From positions 3,101,457-3,165,456 of the forward strand of contig JAJEKV010000066.1 of assembly GCA_021234155.1 (NCBI GenBank): a stretch of DNA of 64,000 nt, in the 5' to 3' direction. The stretch is from Isoetes taiwanensis. Taxonomy: Eukaryota; Streptophyta; Lycopodiopsida; Isoetales; Isoetaceae. The notes beneath the pieces were generated by a model. That model saw nothing but the letters and a program-made list of their open reading frames with translations. It ran no database searches and was not told the DNA's origin. The position numbers and the translations under genes are program-made. Of this stretch, positions 47,246-57,704 are shown one piece after another; position 1 is the first letter of the stretch; each line of letters begins with the position of its first letter.

Positions 47246-48387
47246 ACGTGCCTTTCTATAATAATGTTATTTTATGGAGGTGTAAAGCAAATATACTCAA
47301 AGCTTAGATAATAGATATAGGAGAGTTTTTGACATAAAGGTTAATTTGATAGAAGTTTACTAGTATGGTGTAGAGCAATTAGTAAGAGTAATTATATGTT
47401 TAAGGAAAATAAGAAAAATTGATTATGGGCTTTAACATAGATTAGGCTTGCAAAGCGTGGGCATCCCTTCAAAAAGGAAGTCATGCAGATATTAGGCTTG
47501 GAAGTGGGTCTGTTTTGAATGCAGGTGCTCAATTTCTCATGTGGACGATGCATGTGTTCAATAATTGCTACAACACTTCATTCAAGACTTCATCACCTTC
47601 ACACTAGATTTCAAAATTTAACTTCACCATAAAGGTTAATTTGATAGAAGTTAGTATGGTGTAGAGCAATTAGTAAGAGTAAGAGTATCATCACATACTT
47701 TAATCACTTACATTCGGGGTGTTTGGAAGGAAAGGGCAGACATAATTGATCTGTATAATTTAATGCTTAACTTTGATATATATAGCGCCTTGGAATAGTG
47801 CACTTAGATTTCACTCAAACTTTTGTAATAGTTTTGCCATAGAGGCCTGAGGGCCTCATTGGCTTGATAAATTCATATCATATCATATTTGGGATTTTGG
47901 CTATAAGGTTTAACTTATAGAACCATTTCGAGCTTTAGTTTTCACCATTAATCTTTCACACACTATCAGCAATCCACTATTAGTCATTTCATATGTGCAT
48001 GCATTATTATGTGGGGTCTAGAACCATGTGACTTCAAAGCAATGGAATTTAAAATCTATATTACTAAATTGATGTTTGACATACTAAACCCTTGACTTCA
48101 TGATGGTGGTAATTAACAAAATGTTTGAGGCGTTTTGGTAATTAAGCCTAATTGTAATGGTGATTTTTAAATGCTTGAGGATTAAAAACCATCAAAATAA
48201 GTGAGTACATAATTTTGCAATGGACTTATAATATTTATATTGCACTTGACAACAAGCACAAAAACAACAATGGGCGGTTGTGGTAAACTCCTTCCCATTT
48301 CCTCTATAACATATGTCATAAGGAAATGCCTCATATGAGATATGAACGCTTTCTCTTATGAGTATATACATCTTGAGTAAATCTTGT

Positions 48388-50362
48388 CTAATAAATAGTC
48401 TTAAAGGGTGTATAATGTCGGACAACTTTGCTAATTCCAACAAGGGAGCCGATTCCTGCACATATTGAAACAAGAAGGCATACAAGACTGAGAAGACGCA
48501 AGCCTATCCATGTGGATGACCACTTGGGTGTCTTAGTTTGGTTGAGATACATTTCAACTGGGAAATGCACAGTAAGTGGCCAGAAAGCAAAGGCTCCCAT
48601 GAGGCCCAATATGTCATTGAAAAAGGGAAGCAACATGGATACGACAGTTGTGACAACGACGAAGATACTCCTCCACACTAGTCTAAACATGTTCACTCTA
48701 ATGGAACCGCACAAAACATGTTCATCACGCACAAAGGTGTTCTTAGGCCACCTTGACAGAGCCCAATCCTCCACAAATGCAAAGATGGGTTGGGTGTATA
48801 CCTACAAAAACAATGTGTGCGTCAAAACACCTCCTTTTAGATAGAATATTTTGTCATATCACAAACAAAAATGTAATAAGAATAAGAAAAACAAAGCAAA
48901 GGAAAAGGAAATAATACATAAGTTAAAGCGTACCTGATAGGCTCCCACCAGATGAACGGCTATGCATGCATTGGCAAAATCAACAAGCCAAAAAGGGTTG
49001 TAGAAGCCAAAGCCTGTAAGAAGGTTTCCAGGTGCGTGGTTTCCAAATGCTGCATAACCAAAGCAACCTACTGACATATAGAACATAGTAGTGGTTAAAA
49101 TGCCCATGAATGTGGCCCTCTTCATGCTCTTATTCTCTGCCGGAGGAGATTTTAGCGTGTCCTGAATTTCAATTAAAATCATTGAAAATGAGTAAGCAAA
49201 TGCCACATTTCCTAGAGCTTGAAAAACTTGCCAGATCTTCTCTGCTTCAGTTAAGCCATCACTGAGGCCTACACCAGTGGCGGTTCCATGGGAATGGCCT
49301 GTTTCTGAAAAAGAAAAATCATGGTGAGTTTTGTTATTGCTTGGCATATTAACTATGTGAAGGGACAGAAAATGCCCACCAAATGTTTTTCCCATTCCTA
49401 AACCCAGGCCAATAAGAGAATAGGAGAAGGACATAATTGCAGCAAGTATAGATAACCACCATACGCTGCCAAAATCGGGGATTTGAGAGAGCACAAGCTG
49501 CATAGCTCCAAATATGAGCATGTACATGTTGTTAGATACATGACAGAGTGCAGAATCACCCTCTGTGTGGAAGCAGTCTGATCGTCTTATTGCCCTGTAA
49601 GATACGTTATGACATAAATCAGCAGAGATCATCACACAGAGCAACGAATACGTGTAACAGTATTGGCTCCACTTACACCATGCTAATAGATGCAGTGATT
49701 GTGTATCCTATTGATGTCCCAACCAAATTAATGTACTGGACAAGGCCGCAGATCCATATTTGAGATCCACCTAAATACAGTTTTATGCTGTATAAATCAA
49801 AACCGACATAGAGACGAACAAACAATGCCAAACTTTGTTACAGAGCAAAAAATACCTAAATTTGCTCTGACAGCATCCATGTAGGTGTAATTTCTCCGGC
49901 CAGTTTCAGGATCAGGAGATCTATAACAATCGGCCAGCAAGATAGATGTATAATATGTAACAAAGGCAAATGCGAGAAGAACAGGGGGGCCAGCAATCCA
50001 TCCCAACTGCGCCATACTCCAAGCCAAAGAAAGAACTCCTGATCCAATAACAGCGGTAATAACATGCGCAGCAGCGGTCCATACAGTTCCTAAGAAAAAA
50101 CAGCGGAAAGAAGAGGAAAAAAGAACCACATTTCAAGATACGAATTCGCCATAGCCGAGCTTAAAAATGCCAGATTTTTTTTCTGGAAAAAGAAAGAAAA
50201 GAAGGGAATAGGTTTACCGGTCCGGCGAGGGCGACCATCGTCGTCTCGGCTGTTGGATCGGAGGAGGACCGCCGGACTTCCGACATCAAGGTTGATTTCT
50301 TTGTTGCTTGCATTTTCGAGATCTTGGAGGCCGAGGGCGGCCTTGAGCATTTTGGAGGACAT
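48388..50362 (-). CDS. AAP: Amino acid permease (AAAP family, AAP type), complete, six exons
   Basis: A proton-coupled amino-acid importer of the plasma membrane. Inferred exons (minus strand): 50362-50218, 50089-49856, 49770-49677, 49594-49380, 49304-48934 and 48801-48388. Together they make 1,473 bases, or 490 aa, the usual AAP length; phases agree at every junction. The acidic N-terminus ends in DDDGRPRRTG. Exon 2 has TVWTAAAHVITAVIGSGVLS and ADCYRSPDPETGRRNYTYMD, both AAP signatures. Exon 3 gives ICGLVQYINLVGTSIGYTI. Exon 5 has FQALGNVAFAYSFSMILIEI and GNLLTGFGFYNPFWLVD. The last exon has LLPFFNDILGLMGAFAFWPL and ends HYTPFKTIY, as in family members. About 11 membrane helices are expected. 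Introns have GT-AG ends, including a 75-bp one (49379-49305) that leaves the frame open if retained. The start ATG at 50362 was chosen because a typical hydrophilic AAP head follows it; an upstream in-frame extension to ~50,560 has no family resemblance. No frameshift seen; this is the one gene here I would call functional. Confidence 0.93.
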
Positions 50363-50543
50363 ATTTTGAACGTGAAATTTAGAACGAAGGTTTTTGGAAG
50401 GGAAAAAAACACACCAACTTATGGCCAATTTGGTGGGAACGTTCCCTTTCAACTTAGCAAGGCATTGATGGAGCGCTTTGCCCAAGAGTAAGTTTGGTTT
50501 CAAGTTCAACAAACTTGTGCATTCTACAACCTTGGAGCCCCCC

Positions 50544-50551
50544 CTTAAATA
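50544..50551 (-). promoter_or_regulatory. Possible TATA box of the AAP gene
   Basis: TATTTAAG on the minus strand, 182 bases upstream of the AAP start codon and flanked by a GC-rich downstream stretch. Position and sequence fit a plant core promoter, but nothing else confirms it. Confidence 0.3.
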
Positions 50552-51113
50552 CATTAACACCTCGGTCGTTTCGAGTAGTCACTGCCGCGCCCCCTGCATT
50601 ATCGGCCACGTCTTCCAAATTATCTTCCACATACAGTCTCCATTGTGCGCCACAGGCAAGCATCCAACTCTCACTGAAATTCTAACCCTCTCGAAACAAA
50701 ATTTTTGACCTCAGTCTACAAACTTGTAGACTTATGGCTTATAATATGTCATAACATTGTCTTAAACCATATTAATATAATATGGTTAGATTCCCAAACA
50801 TGTCCGGAGTACAATCGTGTTGTTGTTTTATAGTTATTTTGGTTGAAATTCATATGATTTCCTCTCGTGTTCTGTAATGCTTTCAGATGGAAAGTAGTAT
50901 GATATCCTTATGGATTTTCGATGTATCTGATGTTAAGATTAGTGAATGCACAAGGGTTCAATGCAAAAGATCGCTCCCAACTTTGGCTTAAGATATTATA
51001 TATGACCTTATCGAATTTTGCTCCAAGTTGATTCCACGTTAGTCTATATTTTTTAATTAGTGTCCTATTATGCTGGTCAACATAGTGCCTTTTCTTACAT
51101 GCATCTTTAGGTT

Positions 51114-51247
51114 GGGTTCACATGCAACCATCGCCGGAGAGGGGCCCTGTTTTGCCCTGTGCTATTTGGCGATAGCAAGTGATGGTGGATGTAAAATGGT
51201 GAGCCTTTTTACATGATGGTGATGACACCTTCACCGCATGTGAACCG
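51114..51247. mobile_element. Small MITE with GGTTCACATGC ends
   Basis: GGTTCACATGC (51,115-51,125) and GCATGTGAACC (51,236-51,246) bound 132 bp. Inner parts are also partly inverted (CAACCATC versus GATGGTGATG). It shares the GGTTCACATG terminus with the elements in duplication copies A and B. Confidence 0.5.
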
Positions 51248-51369
51248 GCTCTTATCCATGTTGGGGTTGGAAGCCTTCATGAGGGCATCGAGCCTTCATG
51301 ATGGAAACCATCAGGTTTGCAGCTTGTTGTGATAATTATCTATTTGAGCAGAGATAAAAAAAGACCCCA

Positions 51370-51900
51370 TTGGACCTTTTTCCCAAAAGCACCTGTAGTA
51401 CAGTCTCTGCTTCATCCGGCATCTCTGAGGTAGATAGTCCAGTGCCCAAGCAGATCGATCGTGCAGTTCGAAGCCTCTTGTCGGCAGCTGAGAAGCAGCA
51501 CCGAAAAGAGGGTAATATTTGCCTCTACTATGAAAGAGTTGGCCATATTGCTCGTGGATGCCCTGTTAAGCACCTAAATCAGTCGAAAAACTCCAGGAGT
51601 CGGTCTGAGCAATAGGAGTCCCTCAACGGCTGGCCCCCATTTCTCAGACTCCTCCCATGCCTGATGAAGGGTATATTCCAGCTGATAAAGTTAGTACGGA
51701 ACTTCTTATCTCTATATCATTGGAGTCAAAGTTTGAGAGGTTGGAAATATTGTCGCAACTTGATAGTGGTGCAAATGCTTGCTTTACAGATAGTGACTAA
51801 GCACGCCATCCCTAGAAGCAAGGTTAAGCATCCCAGTTCTATCGGTGTGGTTGACGGATGTGAGACCTCTTCGGGCGCAGTCAGTGTTGACAGTTTTTGA
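51370..51900 (+). pseudogene. Ty3/gypsy-type gag-protease remnant
   Basis: A nucleocapsid-like segment CLYYERVGHIARGCPVK (~51,520-51,572) keeps the CCHC spacing C-x2-C-x4-H-x4-C, but the second cysteine is tyrosine. About 180 bases on, another frame gives LSQLDSGANACFTDSD (protease D-S-G, ~51,750-51,800). After a frame change comes HAIPRSKVKHPSSIGVVDG, the next conserved protease block. Order and spacing match plant Ty3-type polyproteins. Reverse transcriptase and integrase are not seen downstream. Non-functional relic. Confidence 0.7.
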
Positions 51901-52080
51901 AAGACATGCAAAATAATTTTTTTGCCTTTCACATGACAGGAAGTTTTTAAATTTCAACCTTTCAAATGCCATAGAAAAATTCAAAATGATAGAGTCCAAT
52001 TTTTTAATCAAAAAATGTAGAACAAAGACGCATTTTATTACTTGCATTATAACTAAAAAAAGAGTACATAAATAGATCAA

Positions 52081-52245
52081 CTAACAAGCAGTATTGCTCT
52101 CACATCGTTTGCGGAATACCAATCCTGAAAACACGCTTGCCAATCTATGGATTCAAATGGTTCATCATATAATAAGACCAACATTGATGCGTCGAATGTC
52201 TCTAGATCCATACAAGTTTTTGTAGCACTCTTGATATCATTTTGG
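52081..52245 (-). other. Unrecognised protein-like fragment
   Basis: A minus-strand frame reads NDIKSATKTCMDLETFDASM, then a hydrophobic/acidic stretch with LLYDEPFESIDWQACFQDWY, and ends near 52,081. It is bounded upstream by a TGA. Residue composition looks like a real protein. I cannot name the family, and no partner exons were identified. Confidence 0.25.
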
Positions 52246-52849
52246 AGAGAAAAGCCTCACTCACAACTTGTTCTGCTTCCAGGAATGAGCATGTGACATT
52301 GTCATACATAAATTAGGGCTGAAAAATTGTTTTATCAACGATCACAAGTTCCCTTTTCATCTCTCATATCTTTATTCTTTATGGCCCTGTATATTGTCCC
52401 ATCTCTCTCAATCAAACATTGCATCCGATCAACCTTTGAAGTGAACTTCAAAATTAAAGTTTCCAACTAGATGTTTCCCAATTCTCACTGCCAATAAAAA
52501 ACATTGCATACAGAATACAAGAAGTGTTTCATAATTTTTGGATACTCGATGGTTAATGACAAGCATTTTAAATATTATAACTATTAACCAAACCATGGAC
52601 TTTCCGAAGTATTTCTATATAAAATGTTATTATATGTAGAAATTCAAGTATAAGTCATGCTATATAAAATATATTATATGAATGGAGTATAGGAAAAAAA
52701 TAGCTATGGAGAATCCTTCCTCACTGAGCTCATTGACGTGCTGTGTGTGACTTAACAGGGTAAGAAGAGGACAGGATAGTGCTCCATGGCATAGAATTCT
52801 GTCAGGCCGGGTGGTGCATAGCTTTAGGTAGTCAATATACTACAATTGG

Positions 52850-53435
52850 AGAAACAGATTTGAAGCAGGTGGGAAGCTAGCAAAAAATGGTAATACGGAT
52901 TCTAAGAAGCCTAGATCAGCCACATTAGCAACCGAATGTGTGCTTGACAGATTTATTAAAGAGAATGTTGAAAGTATCCCCCACAGGAGCAAAAGAGGTA
53001 GAGACGATGTGAGAGAAACTGTGCGCAAGCTTCCTTCCATTCTTAATAAGAAGGCCATACATAAAGAATTGGGTACAGTGGTTCCAGAGCTTATAGGAAT
53101 AACTGTAGCTCTGAGCTCTTTTTATAACATACTTATATCCATAAAATTATTGACATGTTGTAGCAACATTATTGGTTATATACGAGTATCTTGTATTACG
53201 TCCAATAATTTTGACATATATACTATCAATAATTTTGGTGGATATAAATAGATATGCATCAAATTGCCAACGCCATCGACATTGCCATGATATGGCACAT
53301 TCTGATCCTGATCGTGATTCCATTACCTACACGATAAATCATGAGGACCTCTATAGGTGCTGCCAGAGAGGTATACCACTTGAAGACTGGCTGGCTGTTG
53401 TTGCTACCAATTCTGCTCACAATTGTCCCGATTGA
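52850..53435 (+). other. Unrecognised protein-like fragments
   Basis: Two open stretches read like decayed coding sequence. The first (52,850-53,110) has ATLATECVLDRFIKENVESI and a basic RSKRGRDDVRETVRKL. The second (53,250-53,435) has DPDRDSITYTINHEDLYRCC and ends AHNCPD. They are separated by AT-rich text with stops. No family is recognised; transposon or gene-fragment origin is possible. Confidence 0.25.
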
Positions 53436-53559
53436 TTCGAAGTTGTGATCCACCTTCTATGAATCGAGAGTGGGATTTGTTCTTGATCGAAAGGATTTGT
53501 GGAGCGATCGTTGACACTGATTCAAAGTAATAGTGCATGTAATCTTGTTGTGTTAGATG

Positions 53560-53951
53560 GTTGTGTACAACAGGTATACAAAGCCCTTTTTAATACACAT
53601 AACCCTACTATAAGTATAGAGGTATACATAACCTTCTAGTAACCCTATTTTAAAATTATTCCAACTTGCCATGTGTATTCCATATTTAATGAAATTGTGC
53701 TTTACAGGCTCCATATTTTGTGTACATGTCAATAAGGGCATTGCCGAAGACAAGATCATTTGAGGTACTTTATTAAGGCTACATGAATGAATCAGCTTGA
53801 TATTTTGTGTACATGTCAATAAGGGAATTGCTGAAGACAAGATCATTATGAGGTACTTTATTAAGGCTACATGAATGAATCAGCTTGCCATCTGCTAGAA
53901 CTTCAAAGATGGAACATGCACTCAGTACATTGATGAATAATATGGTATCTA
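53560..53951 (-). pseudogene. PPR protein pseudogene, 3' part (downstream of LINE insertion)
   Basis: Minus strand reads LFINVLSACSIFEVLADGK, then NDLVFSNSLIDMYTKY, and, from an internal duplication, NDLVFGNALIDMYTKYG. These are PPR signatures of organelle RNA-editing/processing factors. It continues the PPR sequence at 56,209-57,010 across the LINE insertion. Stops follow and no DYW/E domain is present, so it is a broken gene. Confidence 0.7.
53706..53890. repeat. Direct tandem duplication of ~95 bp within the PPR pseudogene
   Basis: 'atattttgtgtacatgtcaa', 'aagacaagatcatt', 'gaggtactttattaaggctac' and 'atgaatgaatcagcttg' occur twice in tandem (about 53,708-53,802 and 53,803-53,890), with a handful of substitutions. 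The unit is one partial PPR repeat, so it may be unequal crossing over inside the repeat array. Confidence 0.8.
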
Positions 53952-56197
53952 CTATCTATAAAATTATTGCAAAAGCCTATGCAGAAAGACTTAAACAGGT
54001 TTTGGGATTGAGAATAGATGCGGCTCAGTCAGGCTTTCTTCCAGGTCGGCAAATTTTTCATAACATAGTGGCAGCATATGAAGGAGTTCATTGGGCCCAA
54101 TGTTCAGGTCAAAATCTTCTATATTTAAAATTGGATTTTGCTAAAGCTTATGATAGTGTGAAGTGGCTTTCTTGGATGCCATGCTTTTGAAATTGGGATT
54201 TGGGCCTGGTTTCCGCTCTATGATGCATAAAATGTTGATTTCTGCTAAGGGGGTAGTACTGTATCATGGAGAACCATTGGTGCTTTTTCCAATTGAACGT
54301 GGAATAAGGCAAGGTTGCCCTTTAACTCCTTTTTTGTTTACTATAGTGGCAGAAGGACTTTCGCAACTATTGCATGAGGCTGAAAAGGATGGTTTGGTAA
54401 AGGGATTATTATTGGTGGAAGGTGACCAGGTTTTGGTTAATCAGTTTGCGTATCGATACCTTCTTGCTAGTGGATGGTGAAGAGAATAATGTGCGATAAT
54501 CAAAAAGATTTTGGATATATTTTCAATTGCATCCGGGTTGTCTCCTTAATTGGGCTAAGTGTAGTGCTTTATGGGTGGGGAAGGAAGCGATTCGCATTTT
54601 TATATGAGTATGCCTGGAAGGTGGTTGTACCATCTGCAAAGACAAAGCTTCTAGGAGTCCCTTTTGGTCTAGATATTGACATGAATGAAGCATGGGATGA
54701 AATTATCTTAAATTTACAAAGGCAACTGATTTGGTGGAGAGGTTCAAAGTTATCCTTGGCAGGTAGAATTCAAGTAGCTAAGTCAGTATTGAACAATACG
54801 CATATTTATTTGGTTTCGGTTCTATTGGCTCCGGCCTTACGAGTTTGCGCAGAGATAAAAAAAGATTGTAAGAGATTTTGTCCGGTGTCTGAGATAAAGG
54901 AGGCACTGTGAAGGTGGCGTGGAAGAAATGTATGTTGTTTAAACAACAAGGAGGACTTGGTATGTTGGATCTTTCTTTAGAGGGTAAGGTCTTAGCTTCT
55001 AAGCTATTGTTCAGTTTGTTGAAAGATGATTGTGCATCACCAGGTATGAAGTTACTTAAACAATCAGTAAAGAAGTGTATGGTTTTTCATAAGCGAGGTG
55101 TGAGAATTGAGCTCCCTTGGGCATTGTTATATCCATTGAAAGCTTATTCACATGCCTCTCCAAGACCAAAGGCTTGCTTCGGCCTGGAAGGTAGTCCAGC
55201 AGGTGATTACATTTGATTGGGAAGCTTGTCTTCAGGCATCTTCCCCTTTTCGTGGTTGCCTTTGTATACTCATGGACAACTACACCCAGTTGTAGAATTT
55301 ATGCATGCGCATTCCCAAGCAAGGTGGAGGAGAGCAGGTATTATTTCTATTGAACAGTGGTATTTTGGTATTGACATTGCTCCTTGGCAATGGTTTCAGG
55401 AGAAATATGGGTTGTTGGATAAAGATATCAGTATATGGGCTTATGTAGCAAGTGCTCTTCTTTTAATTAAGAAGGTTGGTGACCAGAGATGCTGGAACTT
55501 TGTTCAAGGTATTAAAGAAGGCAAGAAGCTAGTAAGTTCATGCTACAGATTGCTTACATCCTCAAGTACTTTATCACCTTCTCGAAAATGGCACTTACAG
55601 ACTTTGCCTTCTCAATGGCAATCCATCCGAACCTTGTTTGGTCTAAATATAATCCTCCAAAGGTAAATGTTTTACTTTGGCAGGTGATTCATCGCTCTTT
55701 GAGAGTTAATGAGATGGTTCATCGCTTTAAGCCTGGAGTAAGCCCACTTTGCCCAATGTGTGAGCGATGCATTGAAACATTGGAGCATTGTTTATATTTG
55801 TGTGCAGAGTCGAAGTAGTCTTAGGTCCCGGCCGCATTCTCTTTTGGAGTATCTTTGGATAGTCGACACTTTCTTTTGGTATTTATCCAAATCGCTGGAC
55901 CGCTTCTAAAAGGATTGCATTTCACATGGCAAAGTCTTGGCTAATATGGAGTGTATGGAAGCCGGGCTAAGAAAGGTCTTTATGATAAGCATGTTTCTTC
56001 TCGGTGGTACTTCAAGAAATTCGTAGAAGTTGTATAATTGCTTTCAGATCTCCAATTGGCCTGATCGTATTAAACTTCCAATATGGAGTGATCATCTAAA
56101 AGTGATTGATGCTTCAGGGACATTTCTTACTTCTGGAAGTACTTTGTAATATTTTGAGTGTATAATATGAAGTAAAACACGTTCTTCAAAAAAAAAA
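53952..56197 (+). mobile_element. 5'-truncated plant LINE with poly(A) tail and target-site duplication
   Basis: Encodes, in broken frames, the reverse transcriptase and C-terminus of an L1-like element: KLDFAKAYDSVKW (54,128-54,166), RQGCPLTPFLF (54,307), LSLAGRIQVAKSVLN (~54,745), KQQGGLGMLDLSLEGK (~54,940) and zf-RVT CPMCERCIETLEHCLYLC (~55,751-55,804). It ends in a ~10-base A-run (56,188-56,197). Both sides carry AATATGGTATCTA (53,939-53,951 and 56,196-56,208). The endonuclease and ORF1 are missing (5' truncation). Frameshifts lie after DSVKW (~54,167) and exactly at the F-x-D-D box (~54,450), so it is inactive as written. Confidence 0.9.
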
Positions 56198-56208
56198 TAT
56201 GGTATCTA

Positions 56209-57010
56209 AGGGCATCCATTTAGAATGCCGTTCTAGGCCCCTTCGCCATGTTCATACTTAGCATATACTCCAAGCATACAAGTCTATAAGGTCACATTCC
56301 ACTCCACCATTGTGTCAAATGCAATATATGTTTCTTTGAGGCTTCTACATTTAACTTCAACATATGTATTAACAAGGGCGTCCTCACTGTAACATCGCCT
56401 TCAAATGGAGTGCCCAACATCAATGCATGGAAAAATTTAACCAATGCATGATTTTCTAACATGCATATTGCATCTAGGATTGCAATAAATGTTATCTTAT
56501 TTTGCTTTACTCCTTCTGAATTCATTTCTTGAAATAGACTTAAGGCTCTCTGCACATCTCCATTCTCTGCGCAAGCATCAATCATTGAAGTCCATGAGAC
56601 CACATTCCTAGTAGGCATTCTGTCAAACATGGAGTTGGCAACCTTCAAACTGTGACACTTCTTGTGCATATTAATAATTACAGTTTCCACAATCAGATCA
56701 GCCTCAAGCCGCTTCCACAGGCATCTCTATTAGTACATGTTACTAGTGTATTGATAAGTGTGACCTTGTCTATAACTATATTGGTCAAATACATTTGTGA
56801 CAGCAGATGAAGTGCCACATGACGATCTCCTATTTGAGCAAGCTCCAACCATCCTGTTCCATGATCTCACGCTTATATTGAGAATTGCTCCAACACTTGT
56901 GTAGCAGAGACTATATCGTGACATTTGAGGTACATTTCAAGAAGATCATTTCCAATGTATTCGAATTCTTCCTGTTCATATTTCATGGTGTATGCATGGG
57001 TAAACTGTAA
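56209..57010 (-). pseudogene. PPR protein pseudogene, 5' part (upstream of LINE insertion)
   Basis: Minus strand reads NDLLEMYLKCHDIVSATQVL, then frame-shifted P/L-type repeats, then NMHKKCHSLKVANSMFDRMP, RNVVSWTSMIDACAENGDVQ and RALSLFQEMNSEGVKQNKIT. These are successive PLS-class PPR motifs (about 31-36 residues each). At least two frameshifts and several stops interrupt it. PLS proteins normally act in chloroplast or mitochondrial RNA editing. This copy is non-functional and is split from its downstream part by the LINE at 53,952-56,197. Confidence 0.8.
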
Positions 57011-57330
57011 AAAAATAGAACTCATCATAGAAGAACAAACTAAAATTCAATTAGAACCCGTTGCTTCCTGTCGAATTTGCTGTTGCAGCAATAGGACGAT
57101 ACTTCTGGCTAAATAAAAATGCTTGCATGTTTGCTTCATTGCCATACCAAATTTGTCCAGTAAAGCCGATTGTGCCAGAGCCTGGCCAAAAAGTCGGGGC
57201 TGATGTTCTTCAAAGGATTCCATTTGAATGCGCCTATAAGTTGAGATCTGTCGGCTGTGATCAAAGAACTGTTGGTCATCATCGGTCGGTGTGCATCAAC
57301 GTGTACTTTTGATCGACAATCCCAACAAAA

Positions 57331-57620
57331 GCTCCGCCATCTATTTTCGTTGCAAAATCCAAAATATCCTTGCATCCTCTCACTTCTCTAAAAAGATCAT
57401 TGGTCCTTAATAATAATATGAGCAAAAAATTAACTAAAGACAATAATTCGTTTATGAACTTTTCTTCAATGAACTCCCAATGGTTCACAACGCATGAAAA
57501 GCCTCTATTTTTAATAAACCTTCTCTCCCCTCCCCCCCCCAAAACCCAAACACACAAAAAAAAAAAAAAAAAAAACTAAAAACAATTTGCAAACATAACC
57601 AGAAATATCATTCGTAGAAG
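57331..57620. repeat. Dispersed ~290-bp repeat, second copy
   Basis: Same orientation and nearly the same sequence as 33,513-33,812. On the minus strand a frame (57,557-57,279) reads across it and ends KIDGGAFVGIVDQKYTLMHT. Beyond it (to ~57,060, minus) the text reads WPGSGTIGFTGQIWYGNEAN in another frame. I do not recognise either, but the locus may be the parent gene of which 33.5 kb holds a fragment. Confidence 0.7.
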
Positions 57621-57704
57621 ATAAAAATATAATAATAGTAGTGATCATTAAACATAATAAAAACCTAATCATTTTGTCATTCACAAGCTGAAAGAATAGA
57701 ATAG

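Larger units (their letters stand above)
34553..48089 (+). repeat. Tandem segmental duplication, copy B (~13.5 kb with two insertions)
   Basis: Co-linear with 24,668-33,492. Relative to copy A it has extra DNA at 37,048-40,178 and 41,818-43,251 and a small internal duplication near 35,830-35,940 ('agttctagtacaactactgc' unit twice). Its right end lies 298 bases beyond the AAP stop codon. It keeps the open methyltransferase exon, while its version of the unknown 25.65-kb exon is broken. Confidence 0.9.

Noticed and set aside
50363-50560. N-terminal extension of the AAP protein to an upstream ATG at ~50,560
   Set aside because: The extra residues have no resemblance to AAP N-termini, and the TATA-like word would fall inside the coding region. 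The ATG at 50,362 gives a standard-length protein.
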